From assembly GCF_000818395.1 (NCBI RefSeq), contig NZ_JWJG01000028.1:2339195-2403194 (forward strand): a stretch of 64,000 nt of DNA, read 5' to 3'. Under the pieces are notes generated by a model. The model had not been told where the DNA came from. It did not search any database and worked only from the letters and a program-made list of their open reading frames with translations. The position numbers and the translations under genes are program-made. This document shows, in pieces, positions 43,804 to 52,185 of the stretch (positions are counted from its first letter, which is position 1; every line of letters begins with the position of its first letter). This stretch comes from Noviherbaspirillum autotrophicum (GTDB lineage Bacteria > Pseudomonadota > Gammaproteobacteria > Burkholderiales > Burkholderiaceae_D).

Positions 43804-43819
43804 AGCAGGGAGCGTGCCA
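43804..43819 (-). promoter_or_regulatory. Sigma-54 promoter of peptide operon B
   Basis: TGGCACGCTCCCTGCT on the minus strand, in the repeat and therefore identical to the promoter at 41154-41169; 68 bases before the first peptide ATG. Confidence 0.85.
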
Positions 43820-43925
43820 GTGGCCGCGAACGCACCGCTTTGATTGTGCAAGTCATTGAAAAATAAGGGGGAAATCGGATTTGGTAATGTTCCGGAGCGT
43901 TGACGCCGGCGAGCTGGCAGCACGG

Positions 43926-43964
43926 ATGCGATGGGGCTGTCCCAACACATTGCGGCTATCTGTT
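43926..43964 (-). promoter_or_regulatory. Candidate activator binding site (UAS) of operon B
   Basis: Shares 24 of 39 positions with 41277-41315. The half-sites are AACA-N13-TGTT. Distance to its promoter is within one base of that in operon A. It also sits 78 bases upstream of a sigma-54-like promoter reading towards the kinase gene. Confidence 0.58.
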
Positions 43965-44041
43965 TGTAGGGCCGCGACACTTATGCCCGGTCATGCCTGA
44001 GGCGCCGCATGGGCCTGTTGGCACGTGCCCAAGATTCGGGT

Positions 44042-44057
44042 TGGTACGGCTCATGCA
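44042..44057 (+). promoter_or_regulatory. Possible sigma-54 promoter of the kinase gene
   Basis: TGGTACGGCTCATGCA has GG and GC 12 bases apart and differs from TGGCACG-N4-TTGCW at two positions. The kinase ATG is about 215 bases downstream, a long leader. A palindromic TTGGCACGTGCCCAA lies 17 bases upstream. Confidence 0.45.
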
Positions 44058-44281
44058 TGGGACGTCGAGGATATCCGGCGGCGCCGTGCGACGCAGGCAG
44101 TCGGCACGGCCGTCTGCGGTCCGGGCGATTTGAATTTACCGCCGCCGCTTGTGTCTGAATCGATACGTCCTGCGCATGACTACAGCTTGCGCTGCGCGTT
44201 TGCAAAAGGGCGGTGCGCCGCCGGAGTGGATGCTTAGAAACGAAAGTCGTGCCCGGAATCGTCAACTCAACGTGAATACCT

Positions 44282-46318
44282 ATGGCGAGTATTGCGAACG
44301 CAATTCAGTCTTATCAGAGCGGCGGCCTGACGCACAACCAGTTCCTGGCGCAAGTCGACCGGCAGCTGGCGGCGGACCAGGTGAATTGCGCGCGCCAGCT
44401 GGAGCAGGCGCTCAGCGACGAGCAGACGCGCATGATGTTGCCGCCGGAAGTGTATGCCGAGCTGCAGCGGCGCGTTGAATATCTGACCGGTTCGCAGCCC
44501 GGCTACGGCGGCGAGGAAACCCGTGTGCAGACCGAGCGTAGCGACCGTCCGCTGCCGCAATCGACTGCGTCGACTGGCTGGGGCAGCCAGGGGCAGGGCG
44601 CGCCGGAGCGCATGAAGGGTATCGGCGACACGCTCAACGGCCGCTTCGTGCTGGAGGAGTGCATCGGCTTCGGCGGCATGGGCACCGTGTACAAGGCGCT
44701 CGACCTGCGCAAGCTGGAAGCGTCCGACCGCAAGCCGTATATCGCAATCAAGGTGCTCAACGTCCAGTTCCGCGGCCATCCGAAATCGCTCATCACCCTG
44801 CAGCGGGAAGCGCGCAAGGCGCAGCAGCTGGCGCATCCGAACATCGTGATGGTGTACGACTTCGACCGCGACGGCTCGACCGTATACCTGACAATGGAAT
44901 ACCTGTCGGGCAAGGCGCTGAGCCAGATGTTGCGCGCCAAGGATTTCACGGGCCTTCCGTATGCGGAGGCGATGCGCATCGTCAATGGCATGGGCAAGGC
45001 GCTGGCCTATGCCCATGAACGCGGTTTCGTGCACTGCGATTTCAAGCCAGCCAACGTCATCCTGACCGACAAGGGCGAGGTGAAGGTAATCGACTTCGGC
45101 ATTGCCCGGGTGTTCCGCAAGCCGGAGGAAGATAGCGAAGCCACCGTGTTCGATCCCGGCAGCCTGGGCGGATTGACGCCGGCTTACGCCAGCCCGGAAA
45201 TGCTGGAACACCGCGACCCCGATCCGCGCGACGACATCTATGCGCTGGCATGCATTACTTACGAGCTGTTGACCGGGCGCCATCCGTTCGACCGCTTCCC
45301 GGCCTTGCATGCGCGCGGCGCCGGGATGAAGCCGCAACGCCCGGATAACCTCGGACACAAACAGTGGCGCGCGCTCAAGGCCGCGCTGTCGTTTGATCGC
45401 GAGACGCGCACGCCCAGCGTCGAACGCTTTCTGCAAGAGATGGAAGGCCACAGCCGCACGCCGGCTTACCTGGTGCCGGCCGGAGCCGGGATGGCGCTGG
45501 CGGCGCTGCTGGCGGTGAGCTTCGTCTACTGGTCCCGGACGCCGGGCAGCAGCGGGGCATCGGGCACGCCGGACGAGTTCGTGCCAGCGGAAGGCGCACG
45601 ACACGAGCCGCAGGAGCAGCCTGCGCAGCAGGGCAAGGTGCCTGCATTGACGCTCGCTGCCGTGATGCCGGTGCTGACACGCTTGCCATGCTCAGCGCTG
45701 GCGCCGACGGTGCAGGGCAATACGCTGCGGGTGGAGGGCTATCTGTCGCGCGATGTCGGCGTTCCTCGCCTGAAAGAGACATTGAATGCAATTCCCGGCG
45801 TGCAGACGCTCGACCTTGACGTGCATCCGGTCAGCAGCGAAAAATGCGGCGTGATCCAGGCCTATGCACCTTACTGGGTTCACAACCGGCAATCCGGCGG
45901 CCACGCCACGATCCGCACCAAGGCTGCAAGGGCGGCGCTGATCGAGGGCGATCCACTGGTGGTCGATATCACGACGCCGGATTATCAGTCCTACGTTAAT
46001 ATCGACTATTACGTGCTCGACGGCAGTGTCGTACACATGGTGCCTGGGCCGCGCGCGCGCGCCAACCAGGCGCCGCCGAATTATGCAGCCACCATCGGCA
46101 ATCTGGGCAACTGGGTAATCGCCAAGCCGTTCGGCAATGAACTGATTGCCTTGCTGGTCACCCCGGTGCCGCTGTTCGATTCCCTGCGTCCCGAGATCGA
46201 GCCGCGCGCCGATTATCTGCGCGCAGTACAGGCGCGCCTGCAGCAGATTGCGGCCAAGCATGGGCAAGACAAGATTGCGGCGGATTTCGTGCAGATCACG
46301 ACGCGGGAAAAGCGCTGA
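44282..46318 (+). CDS. Membrane Ser/Thr protein kinase with C-terminal DUF4384-like domain
   Basis: 678 aa. Kinase domain residues about 122-400: glycine loop IGFGGMGTVYKA, Lys157 in YIAIKVLN, catalytic loop VHCDFKPANV (Asp253, HCD in place of HRD), DFG 271-273, and YASPEMLEH. One membrane segment about residues 401-422 (PAGAGMALAALLAVSFVYW) puts the C-terminal 250 residues outside the cytoplasm. That part ends with a DUF4384-like domain (DPLVVDITTPDYQSYVNIDY, ELIALLVTPVPLFDSLRPE). Residues 1-110 are helical and unassigned. Partner of the PP2C phosphatase and FHA proteins by context. The HCD loop lacks the Arg that activation-loop-phosphorylated kinases use. Confidence 0.91.
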   Translation: MASIANAIQSYQSGGLTHNQFLAQVDRQLAADQVNCARQLEQALSDEQTRMMLPPEVYAELQRRVEYLTGSQPGYGGEETRVQTERSDRPLPQSTASTGWGSQGQGAPERMKGIGDTLNGRFVLEECIGFGGMGTVYKALDLRKLEASDRKPYIAIKVLNVQFRGHPKSLITLQREARKAQQLAHPNIVMVYDFDRDGSTVYLTMEYLSGKALSQMLRAKDFTGLPYAEAMRIVNGMGKALAYAHERGFVHCDFKPANVILTDKGEVKVIDFGIARVFRKPEEDSEATVFDPGSLGGLTPAYASPEMLEHRDPDPRDDIYALACITYELLTGRHPFDRFPALHARGAGMKPQRPDNLGHKQWRALKAALSFDRETRTPSVERFLQEMEGHSRTPAYLVPAGAGMALAALLAVSFVYWSRTPGSSGASGTPDEFVPAEGARHEPQEQPAQQGKVPALTLAAVMPVLTRLPCSALAPTVQGNTLRVEGYLSRDVGVPRLKETLNAIPGVQTLDLDVHPVSSEKCGVIQAYAPYWVHNRQSGGHATIRTKAARAALIEGDPLVVDITTPDYQSYVNIDYYVLDGSVVHMVPGPRARANQAPPNYAATIGNLGNWVIAKPFGNELIALLVTPVPLFDSLRPEIEPRADYLRAVQARLQQIAAKHGQDKIAADFVQITTREKR

Positions 46319-46338
46319 GAACCGACCAAAGCCGTTTG

Positions 46339-47517
46339 CTATTGTGCATCACGGACCACGCGAAAGCCGTTTTGCGAGTTGCGCACGCTGGCGTCATACT
46401 TGAAGCGCGTGGTGGAGGGCATGTAGCTGGCACCTTCGCGCCATGAGCCGCCGCGGATGACGCGCACGCGGCAATTCGCCTCTTCCCAGCTGCGGCCATC
46501 GGCGGGCGCGCTCTTGTAGGAATTGTGCCAGCAGTCGCTGACCCATTCCCACACGCTGCCGTTGACATCGTATAGCCCGAATGGATTGGCGGCAAAGGAG
46601 CCGACGGGCGCCGGGCCTTCCGCCTGCCAGGGCTGGCCGCAATCCTTGCAGTTCGCCATGCCCTTGCGCATCTGCTCACCCCACCAGAACTTGCCCGTTG
46701 TGCCACCGCGCGCCGCGTACTCCCATTCCGCTTCGGTCGGCAGGCGGTAAGCCTTGCCGGTCTGCGCCGATAGCCATTTCATGTACTGCTGCGCATCGTC
46801 CCAGCTGACGTCGCGCACCGGCGTATTGCCGGGTCGGCTGGCATCGCCGCCGACATGTGGACAAGCGCCGGCAGTCACGCAGGCATTCCACTGGTCGACC
46901 GTCACTTCGTATTTGCCGATGGCAAAAGGTTTGGCGAGCGTGACGCGATGTGCCGGCTTTTCGGATGGATCGCTGGTGTTGCTTCCCATGGTGAAGGTGC
47001 CAGCCGGCAGAATGATCAGGTCCGGGCAGGTCGCACAATCCTTGGCAGCGGAAACGCCGGCGGCAGGGGCTTTCGGTTTTTCCGTGGCTGCAGCGGGGGC
47101 TTCCGGCTGCGCCTGCTCCGGGGCGGCTTTCGGTGCTGCTTTCGGGGCGGGGGGCTCGCGTTCGGACGGCACCTTGGCAGCGGGCGCAACGCGAGACTGT
47201 TCGGGGGCCTTCGGCTTTTGCTCGGCGGCCTTCAGGCGCTCGATGCGTGCGCGCGCCAGCGCCGCGAAGCGGCCGTTTGGATAGGATTTCAGGTAGGCTT
47301 CGTAATCGCTGGCGTGCGTGCTGTCCTTGATCGAATCCCAGAACGTCAGTTCGATCTGTTCGGCGCTATCTTTCGGCAGAACGCCTGCGAGGAGATAGAG
47401 GTCGTCGGTCGGGCCCGCCGGCGCGGCGCGAACAGGCGGCCAGCAAAGGGTTGCAAGTGCGCAAGTGAGCAGCATCTTGAGTGCAAGACCCAGACCTTCG
47501 GTTGTGAGAATTCGCAT
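46339..47517 (-). CDS. Exported SUMF1/formylglycine-enzyme-fold protein
   Basis: 392 aa. An N-terminal signal-like segment ([18 protein letters not shown]), a helical part about residues 40-95, a long Ala/Pro/Lys linker about 95-160, then a SUMF1 domain: [92 protein letters not shown]. The fold includes sulfatase-activating enzymes, but bacterial members near kinases often bind or sense instead. Convergent with the kinase gene, 20 bases apart. Function not assigned. Confidence 0.85.
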   Translation of the reverse strand: MRILTTEGLGLALKMLLTCALATLCWPPVRAAPAGPTDDLYLLAGVLPKDSAEQIELTFWDSIKDSTHASDYEAYLKSYPNGRFAALARARIERLKAAEQKPKAPEQSRVAPAAKVPSEREPPAPKAAPKAAPEQAQPEAPAAATEKPKAPAAGVSAAKDCATCPDLIILPAGTFTMGSNTSDPSEKPAHRVTLAKPFAIGKYEVTVDQWNACVTAGACPHVGGDASRPGNTPVRDVSWDDAQQYMKWLSAQTGKAYRLPTEAEWEYAARGGTTGKFWWGEQMRKGMANCKDCGQPWQAEGPAPVGSFAANPFGLYDVNGSVWEWVSDCWHNSYKSAPADGRSWEEANCRVRVIRGGSWREGASYMPSTTRFKYDASVRNSQNGFRVVRDAQ

Positions 47518-47760
47518 TCGGCAGTGATCGATCTGGTAGCTTTTGTTGTGAACTCTCGCGCAGAATTCATATGACCTCTCTGATAAAGTTCAAGGCAGCT
47601 TCGCATCCTTCGGATAAAGAATGCAGCGTGATCTAAGCTGGTATTAAGGATTGGCGCTACGCGCTGATCTCCAGTAACAAGCCTGGAAACAAGCGCTCCG
47701 GCGCGCTGCGTCGCGGTGTTTGTGAGGCGCACGCCGACCAACTCCGGAAGGACAAAGGCG

Positions 47761-48198
47761 ATGCCTAAAGCAATCATTCCCGCCGCATTGGCCGCAGGTA
47801 TTTTGGCCCTGTCGTCCGCATTCTCTCCCGTATCAGCCGCCGGCACGCCTTCGCCGAAGGATGCGCAGGTGTATTTCATCTGGCCGCAGGATGGGACTGT
47901 CATCCAAGGGGGCAAGTTCTGGGTGCGCATGGGATTGCGCAACATGGGCGTCTGCCCGAAAGGCGTGGAGCTTCCCAATGTCGGCCATCATCACCTGCTG
48001 ATCGATACCGAGCTGCCGCCGTTGACCGAGCAGATTCCGTCCGATCGCAATCATTTGCATTTCGGCGCCGGCGAGACCGAGGCGCGCATTGAAATCCCGC
48101 CGGGCAAGCATACGCTGCAGCTGTTGTTGGGCGACCATGACCATACGCCGCACGATCCGCCGGTCTATTCGAAAAAGATCACGGTCGTGGTGCGGTGA
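47761..48198 (+). CDS. Exported DUF4399 protein (first of tandem pair)
   Basis: 145 aa. Signal peptide residues 1-27 (AALAAGILALSSAFSPVSAA). The rest matches DUF4399: QVYFIWPQDGTVIQGGKFWV, MGLRNMGVCPKGVELPNVGH, HHHLLIDTELPP, SDRNHLHFGAGETEARIEIP, GKHTLQLLLGDHDHTPHDPP. The many His suggest metal binding; function unknown. The ATG at 47761 gives the signal peptide; an in-frame ATG at 47716 does not. Confidence 0.83.
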   Translation: MPKAIIPAALAAGILALSSAFSPVSAAGTPSPKDAQVYFIWPQDGTVIQGGKFWVRMGLRNMGVCPKGVELPNVGHHHLLIDTELPPLTEQIPSDRNHLHFGAGETEARIEIPPGKHTLQLLLGDHDHTPHDPPVYSKKITVVVR

Positions 48199-48248
48199 GC
48201 GCTGAAGGCGCGGCATTCCAACATTCGGGCATTCGGAGAGAGCCAATC

Positions 48249-48677
48249 ATGAACAAAGCATTCGCCGCCGTGGTTTTCCTGTTCTCCGCGCTGGTTTGCG
48301 GGATGGCATCGGCCGGCCCGACGCCGGCGCCGGCCAACGCCTACCTGTATATCGGCTGGCCCAACGATGGCGAGGTGGTATCGCACGACAAGCCGATTCG
48401 GGTCTGGTTCGGGTTGCGCAACATGGGCGTGGCGCCGAAGGGTGTCAAATTTCCCAATACCGGCCATCACCATTTGCTGATCGACACCGACCTGCCGCCG
48501 GCCGATCAGGAGATTCCGTCCGACCGCAACCACCTGCATTTCGGCGCCGGCGAAACCGAGACGGCGATTGAACTTCCCCCGGGCAAACATACGTTGCAAC
48601 TGTTAATGGGCGACGACAGGCACATTCCCCACAACCCGCCCGTTCATTCGAAAAAGATCACCATTACCGTCAGATAG
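48249..48677 (+). CDS. Exported DUF4399 protein (second of tandem pair)
   Basis: 142 aa. Signal peptide about residues 1-22 (FAAVVFLFSALVCGMASA). It is a close paralogue of the gene 50 bases upstream (GLRNMGVAPKGVKFPNTGHH, PSDRNHLHFGAGETETAIEL, GDDRHIPHNPPVHSKKITIT). GGAGAGAG precedes the ATG. A tandem duplication; no recognised function. Confidence 0.83.
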   Translation: MNKAFAAVVFLFSALVCGMASAGPTPAPANAYLYIGWPNDGEVVSHDKPIRVWFGLRNMGVAPKGVKFPNTGHHHLLIDTDLPPADQEIPSDRNHLHFGAGETETAIELPPGKHTLQLLMGDDRHIPHNPPVHSKKITITVR

Positions 48678-48778
48678 GTGCGGCTGTACTGAAGGACTAG
48701 GTGCCGGAACCGGTGTTTGGAGGGCAGTGTCGAACCGCTTGATTGAGGTAATGCACCACAAGGATCGAGAGCGGTGAG

Positions 48779-50734
48779 ATGAAAGGCGCAACCACATTTG
48801 CCGAGTCGGTCGGTGCAGCAATGGCCTATCTGGAAGTGCCGGGGGATGGGACGGCCAAGCCGGTCGTCTTTGCGCTGCACGACGAGGTCGTGATCGGCCG
48901 CGAACCGCAGGATTCCCTGTCCTCAGACAAGTTTCTCTGCATTCCCGATCACACCGTCAGCCGCCGGCATGCGCGCATCCGGCGCCGTGGCAGCACCTAT
49001 TTCGTGGAAGACCTGCATTCGTTCAACGGCACCTTCGTGCTAGGCAACCGGCTGCGCCCGGGAAGCTGGCATCCGCTGCGCGACGGCGACGAACTGGCGG
49101 TGTCGTCGGCACAGATGATTTTCCACTCGCTGGTCGTGCCTGCGCAGGACAACATGACCACGATCATCACCAAGACCGTCGACGCGACCCAACTGGCGAA
49201 GACGATGGAGCCGCCCGCCGCTGCGGACGACGGCGACATGCAGCGCACGGTGCGCAAGCTGCACGCGATGGCCCAGGTCAGCATCGCCCTGGGCGCGGTA
49301 ACCGACCGCGCCACGCTGATCGAGAAGATCATGAACTTCATCTTCGACCTGTTCCCGCTGGCCGAGCGCGCCTTCATCCTGCTGCGCAAGAGCGAGGGCG
49401 AGGCACCGGTGCCGGTGGCGGCCAGCCGCCGAGACGGCAAGGTCGAGGATCCGGAACACGTCACCATCTCGCACACCATCGTCGGCGAGGTGCTCGACAA
49501 GAAGCAGTCGATCCTGTCGGTCGATACGCTGGCCAACCGCCATTATGGTGCGCAGGAGTCGATCATTTCGCAGGGCATCCGCAGCGTGATGTGCGTGCCG
49601 CTGCTGCTGGAAGGCGAGTGCCTGGGCCTGATCCAGGTCGATACCTCGTCCGATCCCTATGCGTTCAAGGAGCAGGACCTCGAAATGCTCACCGGCGTGT
49701 GCGCCGAGACGGCGGTGGCGCTGAAGAACTTCCAGCTCTATTCCGATATTGAGCGCCTGCTCGACGGCTTCGTGCGCGCCTCGGTGCAGGCCATCGAGGA
49801 ACGCGACCCGGTGACTGCCGGCCATTCGTTCCGGGTGGCCTCCTATGCGGAAGGGCTGGCGCAGGCAGTGGACCGCGACACCGGGCCGGAACTGCGGCGC
49901 ATCGCTTTTTCGCACGAACAGCTGCGCGAAATCCGCTATGCCGCGCTGCTGCATGATTTTGGCAAGGTCGGGGTGCGCGAGCATGTGCTGCGCAAGGAAA
50001 AGAAGCTGCACCATTCCGAAATGCGCCTGCTGGAGCAGCGCTTCAAGTATGCGCGCGCCTGCCTGGAACGCCAGGCCTACCGCCTGCTGGCCGAGCTGCA
50101 TGCGCGGCGCGAACTGAGCATCGGGGCGTTCCGCGCCGAGAAGATCCGGATCGAAGCCGGCCTGCGCGAGGAATACGAGCGGCTCGACCGCTTTCTCGAC
50201 GCGATACGGCGTGCCAACGAGCCGGCCGTGTCGCACACCGAGGGCCGCGGCGAGCTGGACGACATCCTGGACTACGCCTATCACGAAGCCGACGGCCTGG
50301 CGTCGCCGCTGCTGGAACAATGCGAATTTTCCGCGCTGTCGCTGCCCAGGGGATGCCTCACGCCGGAAGAACGCAAGGAGATCGAGTCGCACGTGGTGGA
50401 CTCGTACTCGTTCCTGATCCTGATTCCGTGGACGCGCGATCTTTCCGGCGTGCCGGCGATCGCCCACGGCCATCACGAAAAGCTCGACGGCTCAGGCTAC
50501 CCGATGGGACTGCGCGGCGACCAGATCAGCATACAGACCCGCATGCTGACCATCTGCGACATCTGGGATGCGCTCACCGCCGGCGACCGGCCGTACAAGA
50601 AGGCGGTGCCGACGGAGCAGGCGCTCGACCTGATGGCGCAGGAGTGCCGCGCCGGGCATCTCGATTCCAGGTTGTTCAATGTGTTTGTCGATGCCAAGGT
50701 CTGGACTGCGGCAGCAACATCCGTAGCGAAATGA
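48779..50734 (+). CDS. FHA-GAF-HD-GYP protein
   Basis: 651 aa. Residues about 30-115 are an FHA domain (VVIGREPQDS, HTVSRRHARIRRRGS, LHSFNGTFVLGNRL), which binds phosphothreonine. Residues about 155-325 are GAF-like (ALGAVTDRATLIEKI, SVMCVPLLLEGECLGLIQVD). Residues about 335-645 are an HD-GYP phosphodiesterase: TAGHSFRVASYAEGL, LLHDFGKVGVREHVL, GHHEKLDGSGYPMGLRG, CDIWDALTAGDRPYKKA. About 100 extra residues lie between the HD and GYP parts. It would link kinase signalling to c-di-GMP breakdown. First gene of an operon with the outer-membrane factor and HlyD genes; stop overlaps the next start. Confidence 0.9.
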   Translation: MKGATTFAESVGAAMAYLEVPGDGTAKPVVFALHDEVVIGREPQDSLSSDKFLCIPDHTVSRRHARIRRRGSTYFVEDLHSFNGTFVLGNRLRPGSWHPLRDGDELAVSSAQMIFHSLVVPAQDNMTTIITKTVDATQLAKTMEPPAAADDGDMQRTVRKLHAMAQVSIALGAVTDRATLIEKIMNFIFDLFPLAERAFILLRKSEGEAPVPVAASRRDGKVEDPEHVTISHTIVGEVLDKKQSILSVDTLANRHYGAQESIISQGIRSVMCVPLLLEGECLGLIQVDTSSDPYAFKEQDLEMLTGVCAETAVALKNFQLYSDIERLLDGFVRASVQAIEERDPVTAGHSFRVASYAEGLAQAVDRDTGPELRRIAFSHEQLREIRYAALLHDFGKVGVREHVLRKEKKLHHSEMRLLEQRFKYARACLERQAYRLLAELHARRELSIGAFRAEKIRIEAGLREEYERLDRFLDAIRRANEPAVSHTEGRGELDDILDYAYHEADGLASPLLEQCEFSALSLPRGCLTPEERKEIESHVVDSYSFLILIPWTRDLSGVPAIAHGHHEKLDGSGYPMGLRGDQISIQTRMLTICDIWDALTAGDRPYKKAVPTEQALDLMAQECRAGHLDSRLFNVFVDAKVWTAAATSVAK

Positions 50735-52185
50735 TGCATACCACTCAACTCTTCATGGCGCGCCCGAGCGCGCCGCCGTCCGGCCTGAGCACCTTCCGGC
50801 GTGCCGGCAATGCCGTTCTGGCCGGGCTGTGCGCCGCCTTGCTGTGCAGCTGCGCCGACGTCAGCATGCCGGCATATCAGCGGCCTGATACGCCGGTCAA
50901 AGCGGCCTGGTCCGGCAAGCCGCCGGTGTCCGCGGCTGAAACCATCGCGCCGGACTGGTGGAAGGAATTTCGCGATCCCACCCTGAACGGGCTGGTGGCG
51001 AAAGCGGTCGCGGGCAACTTCGACGTCAAGATCCTGGCCGCGCGCATCCAGGTGGCCGGCGCCGAAGTCGGCGAGGCGCGTGCCGGTGCGCTGCCGACGC
51101 TGGACGCAGGCGCCGGAGCGAGCTTCGAGAAGAGCACCGGGCAGAAGCTCTCGAAGTCCTTCAATCTCGGCACCCAGGTCAACTGGGACATCGATATCTG
51201 GGGCAAGGTGGAAAAGGGCGTGCAGGCGCAGAAGGCGGAGTACCGTGCTTCCGAAGCCGACTGGCGGGCCGGCTACCTGAAGCTGGTCTCGGATGTGTCG
51301 ACCACCTACTTCCAGATCCTGCAGTTCGACGAGCAGATCGACCAGCAGCAGCGCGCGCTGGACAAGAACCGCCAGATCCTGTCGACGTTCGACGCGATGT
51401 ACAAGAACGGGCTGCTGCCCAATACGCGGGTGCTGCAGCAGCGCGCCGAGATCAACCGGCAGACCAATGACTTGCTGGAGCTGCGCCGTGCGCGCGACCT
51501 TGCGACCAACGCGCTGTCGACCCTCCTGGGCGTGCCGGCGGGCGAGCTCAGGATAGCGCCCGGGCGGCTGCAGGACCGGGTGCAGCTGCCGGCGGTGCCG
51601 GCCGGATTGCCGTCCGACCTGCTCAAGCGCCGGCCCGACATCGTCGCTGCCGAGTTCCGCGTGCTCGAAGCCTACGACCTGGTCGGCCAGGCCAAGCTGG
51701 CGCAGCTGCCGTCGGTCAGCCTGACCGGGCGCGGCGGCAGTTCGAGTTTCGCGCTGACCGACTTGCTGAAGTCGTTCACCTTCGGGCTTCTGCCCAGTAT
51801 CAACATTCCGATCTTCGATCCCTCCGTCAAGGCGCACGTGAAGACCAACGAGGCACAGACCCGGGTGGCGGAAGAACAGTACCGCAAGACTGTCATCTCG
51901 GCATTCGAGGATGTCGAAAACGCGCTGGTCAATCTCGACGCCCATCGCAAGCAGCGGGTCGAACTGCAGCAGCAGATCGACAACCTGAAGACGGTGTCGA
52001 CGCAGACCGAGGCCCAGCTCAAGGAGGGCGTGGTGTCCCAGCTCGAACTGTTCGAAACCGAGCGTTCGCTCCTGTCGGCGCAGCTTGCGCTTCTGGCGAA
52101 CCACCAGCAGATCCTGTCGGATACGGTGACGCTGTACAAGGCGCTGGGCGGCGGCTGGCCGACCGTTGCGGTCGGGAGCCGATAA
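50731..52185 (+). CDS. TolC/NodT-family outer-membrane factor (lipoprotein)
   Basis: 484 aa. A lipoprotein signal ends at LLCSCADVSMP; two outer-membrane-efflux repeats follow (DWWKEFRDPTLNGLVAKAVA; KRRPDIVAAEFRVLEAYDLV), with INIPIFDPSVKAHVKTNEAQ typical of the NodT group. The start codon overlaps the HD-GYP gene stop (ATGATG; the second ATG is possible too). With the HlyD adaptor in the operon and the ABC exporter at 32 kb it can complete a type I secretion channel. Confidence 0.92.
   Translation: MMHTTQLFMARPSAPPSGLSTFRRAGNAVLAGLCAALLCSCADVSMPAYQRPDTPVKAAWSGKPPVSAAETIAPDWWKEFRDPTLNGLVAKAVAGNFDVKILAARIQVAGAEVGEARAGALPTLDAGAGASFEKSTGQKLSKSFNLGTQVNWDIDIWGKVEKGVQAQKAEYRASEADWRAGYLKLVSDVSTTYFQILQFDEQIDQQQRALDKNRQILSTFDAMYKNGLLPNTRVLQQRAEINRQTNDLLELRRARDLATNALSTLLGVPAGELRIAPGRLQDRVQLPAVPAGLPSDLLKRRPDIVAAEFRVLEAYDLVGQAKLAQLPSVSLTGRGGSSSFALTDLLKSFTFGLLPSINIPIFDPSVKAHVKTNEAQTRVAEEQYRKTVISAFEDVENALVNLDAHRKQRVELQQQIDNLKTVSTQTEAQLKEGVVSQLELFETERSLLSAQLALLANHQQILSDTVTLYKALGGGWPTVAVGSR

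Larger units (their letters stand above)
43341..43841. repeat. 501-base direct repeat, copy 2
   Basis: Identical to 40691-41191. It contains the 103-aa peptide gene and the sigma-54 promoter. Beyond 43841 the match falls to a partial one. Confidence 0.93.

Noticed and set aside
40691-43841. CRISPR array or transposon as source of the repeats
   Set aside because: There are only two long direct copies containing genes; no short regular spacers, no terminal inverted repeats and no transposase.
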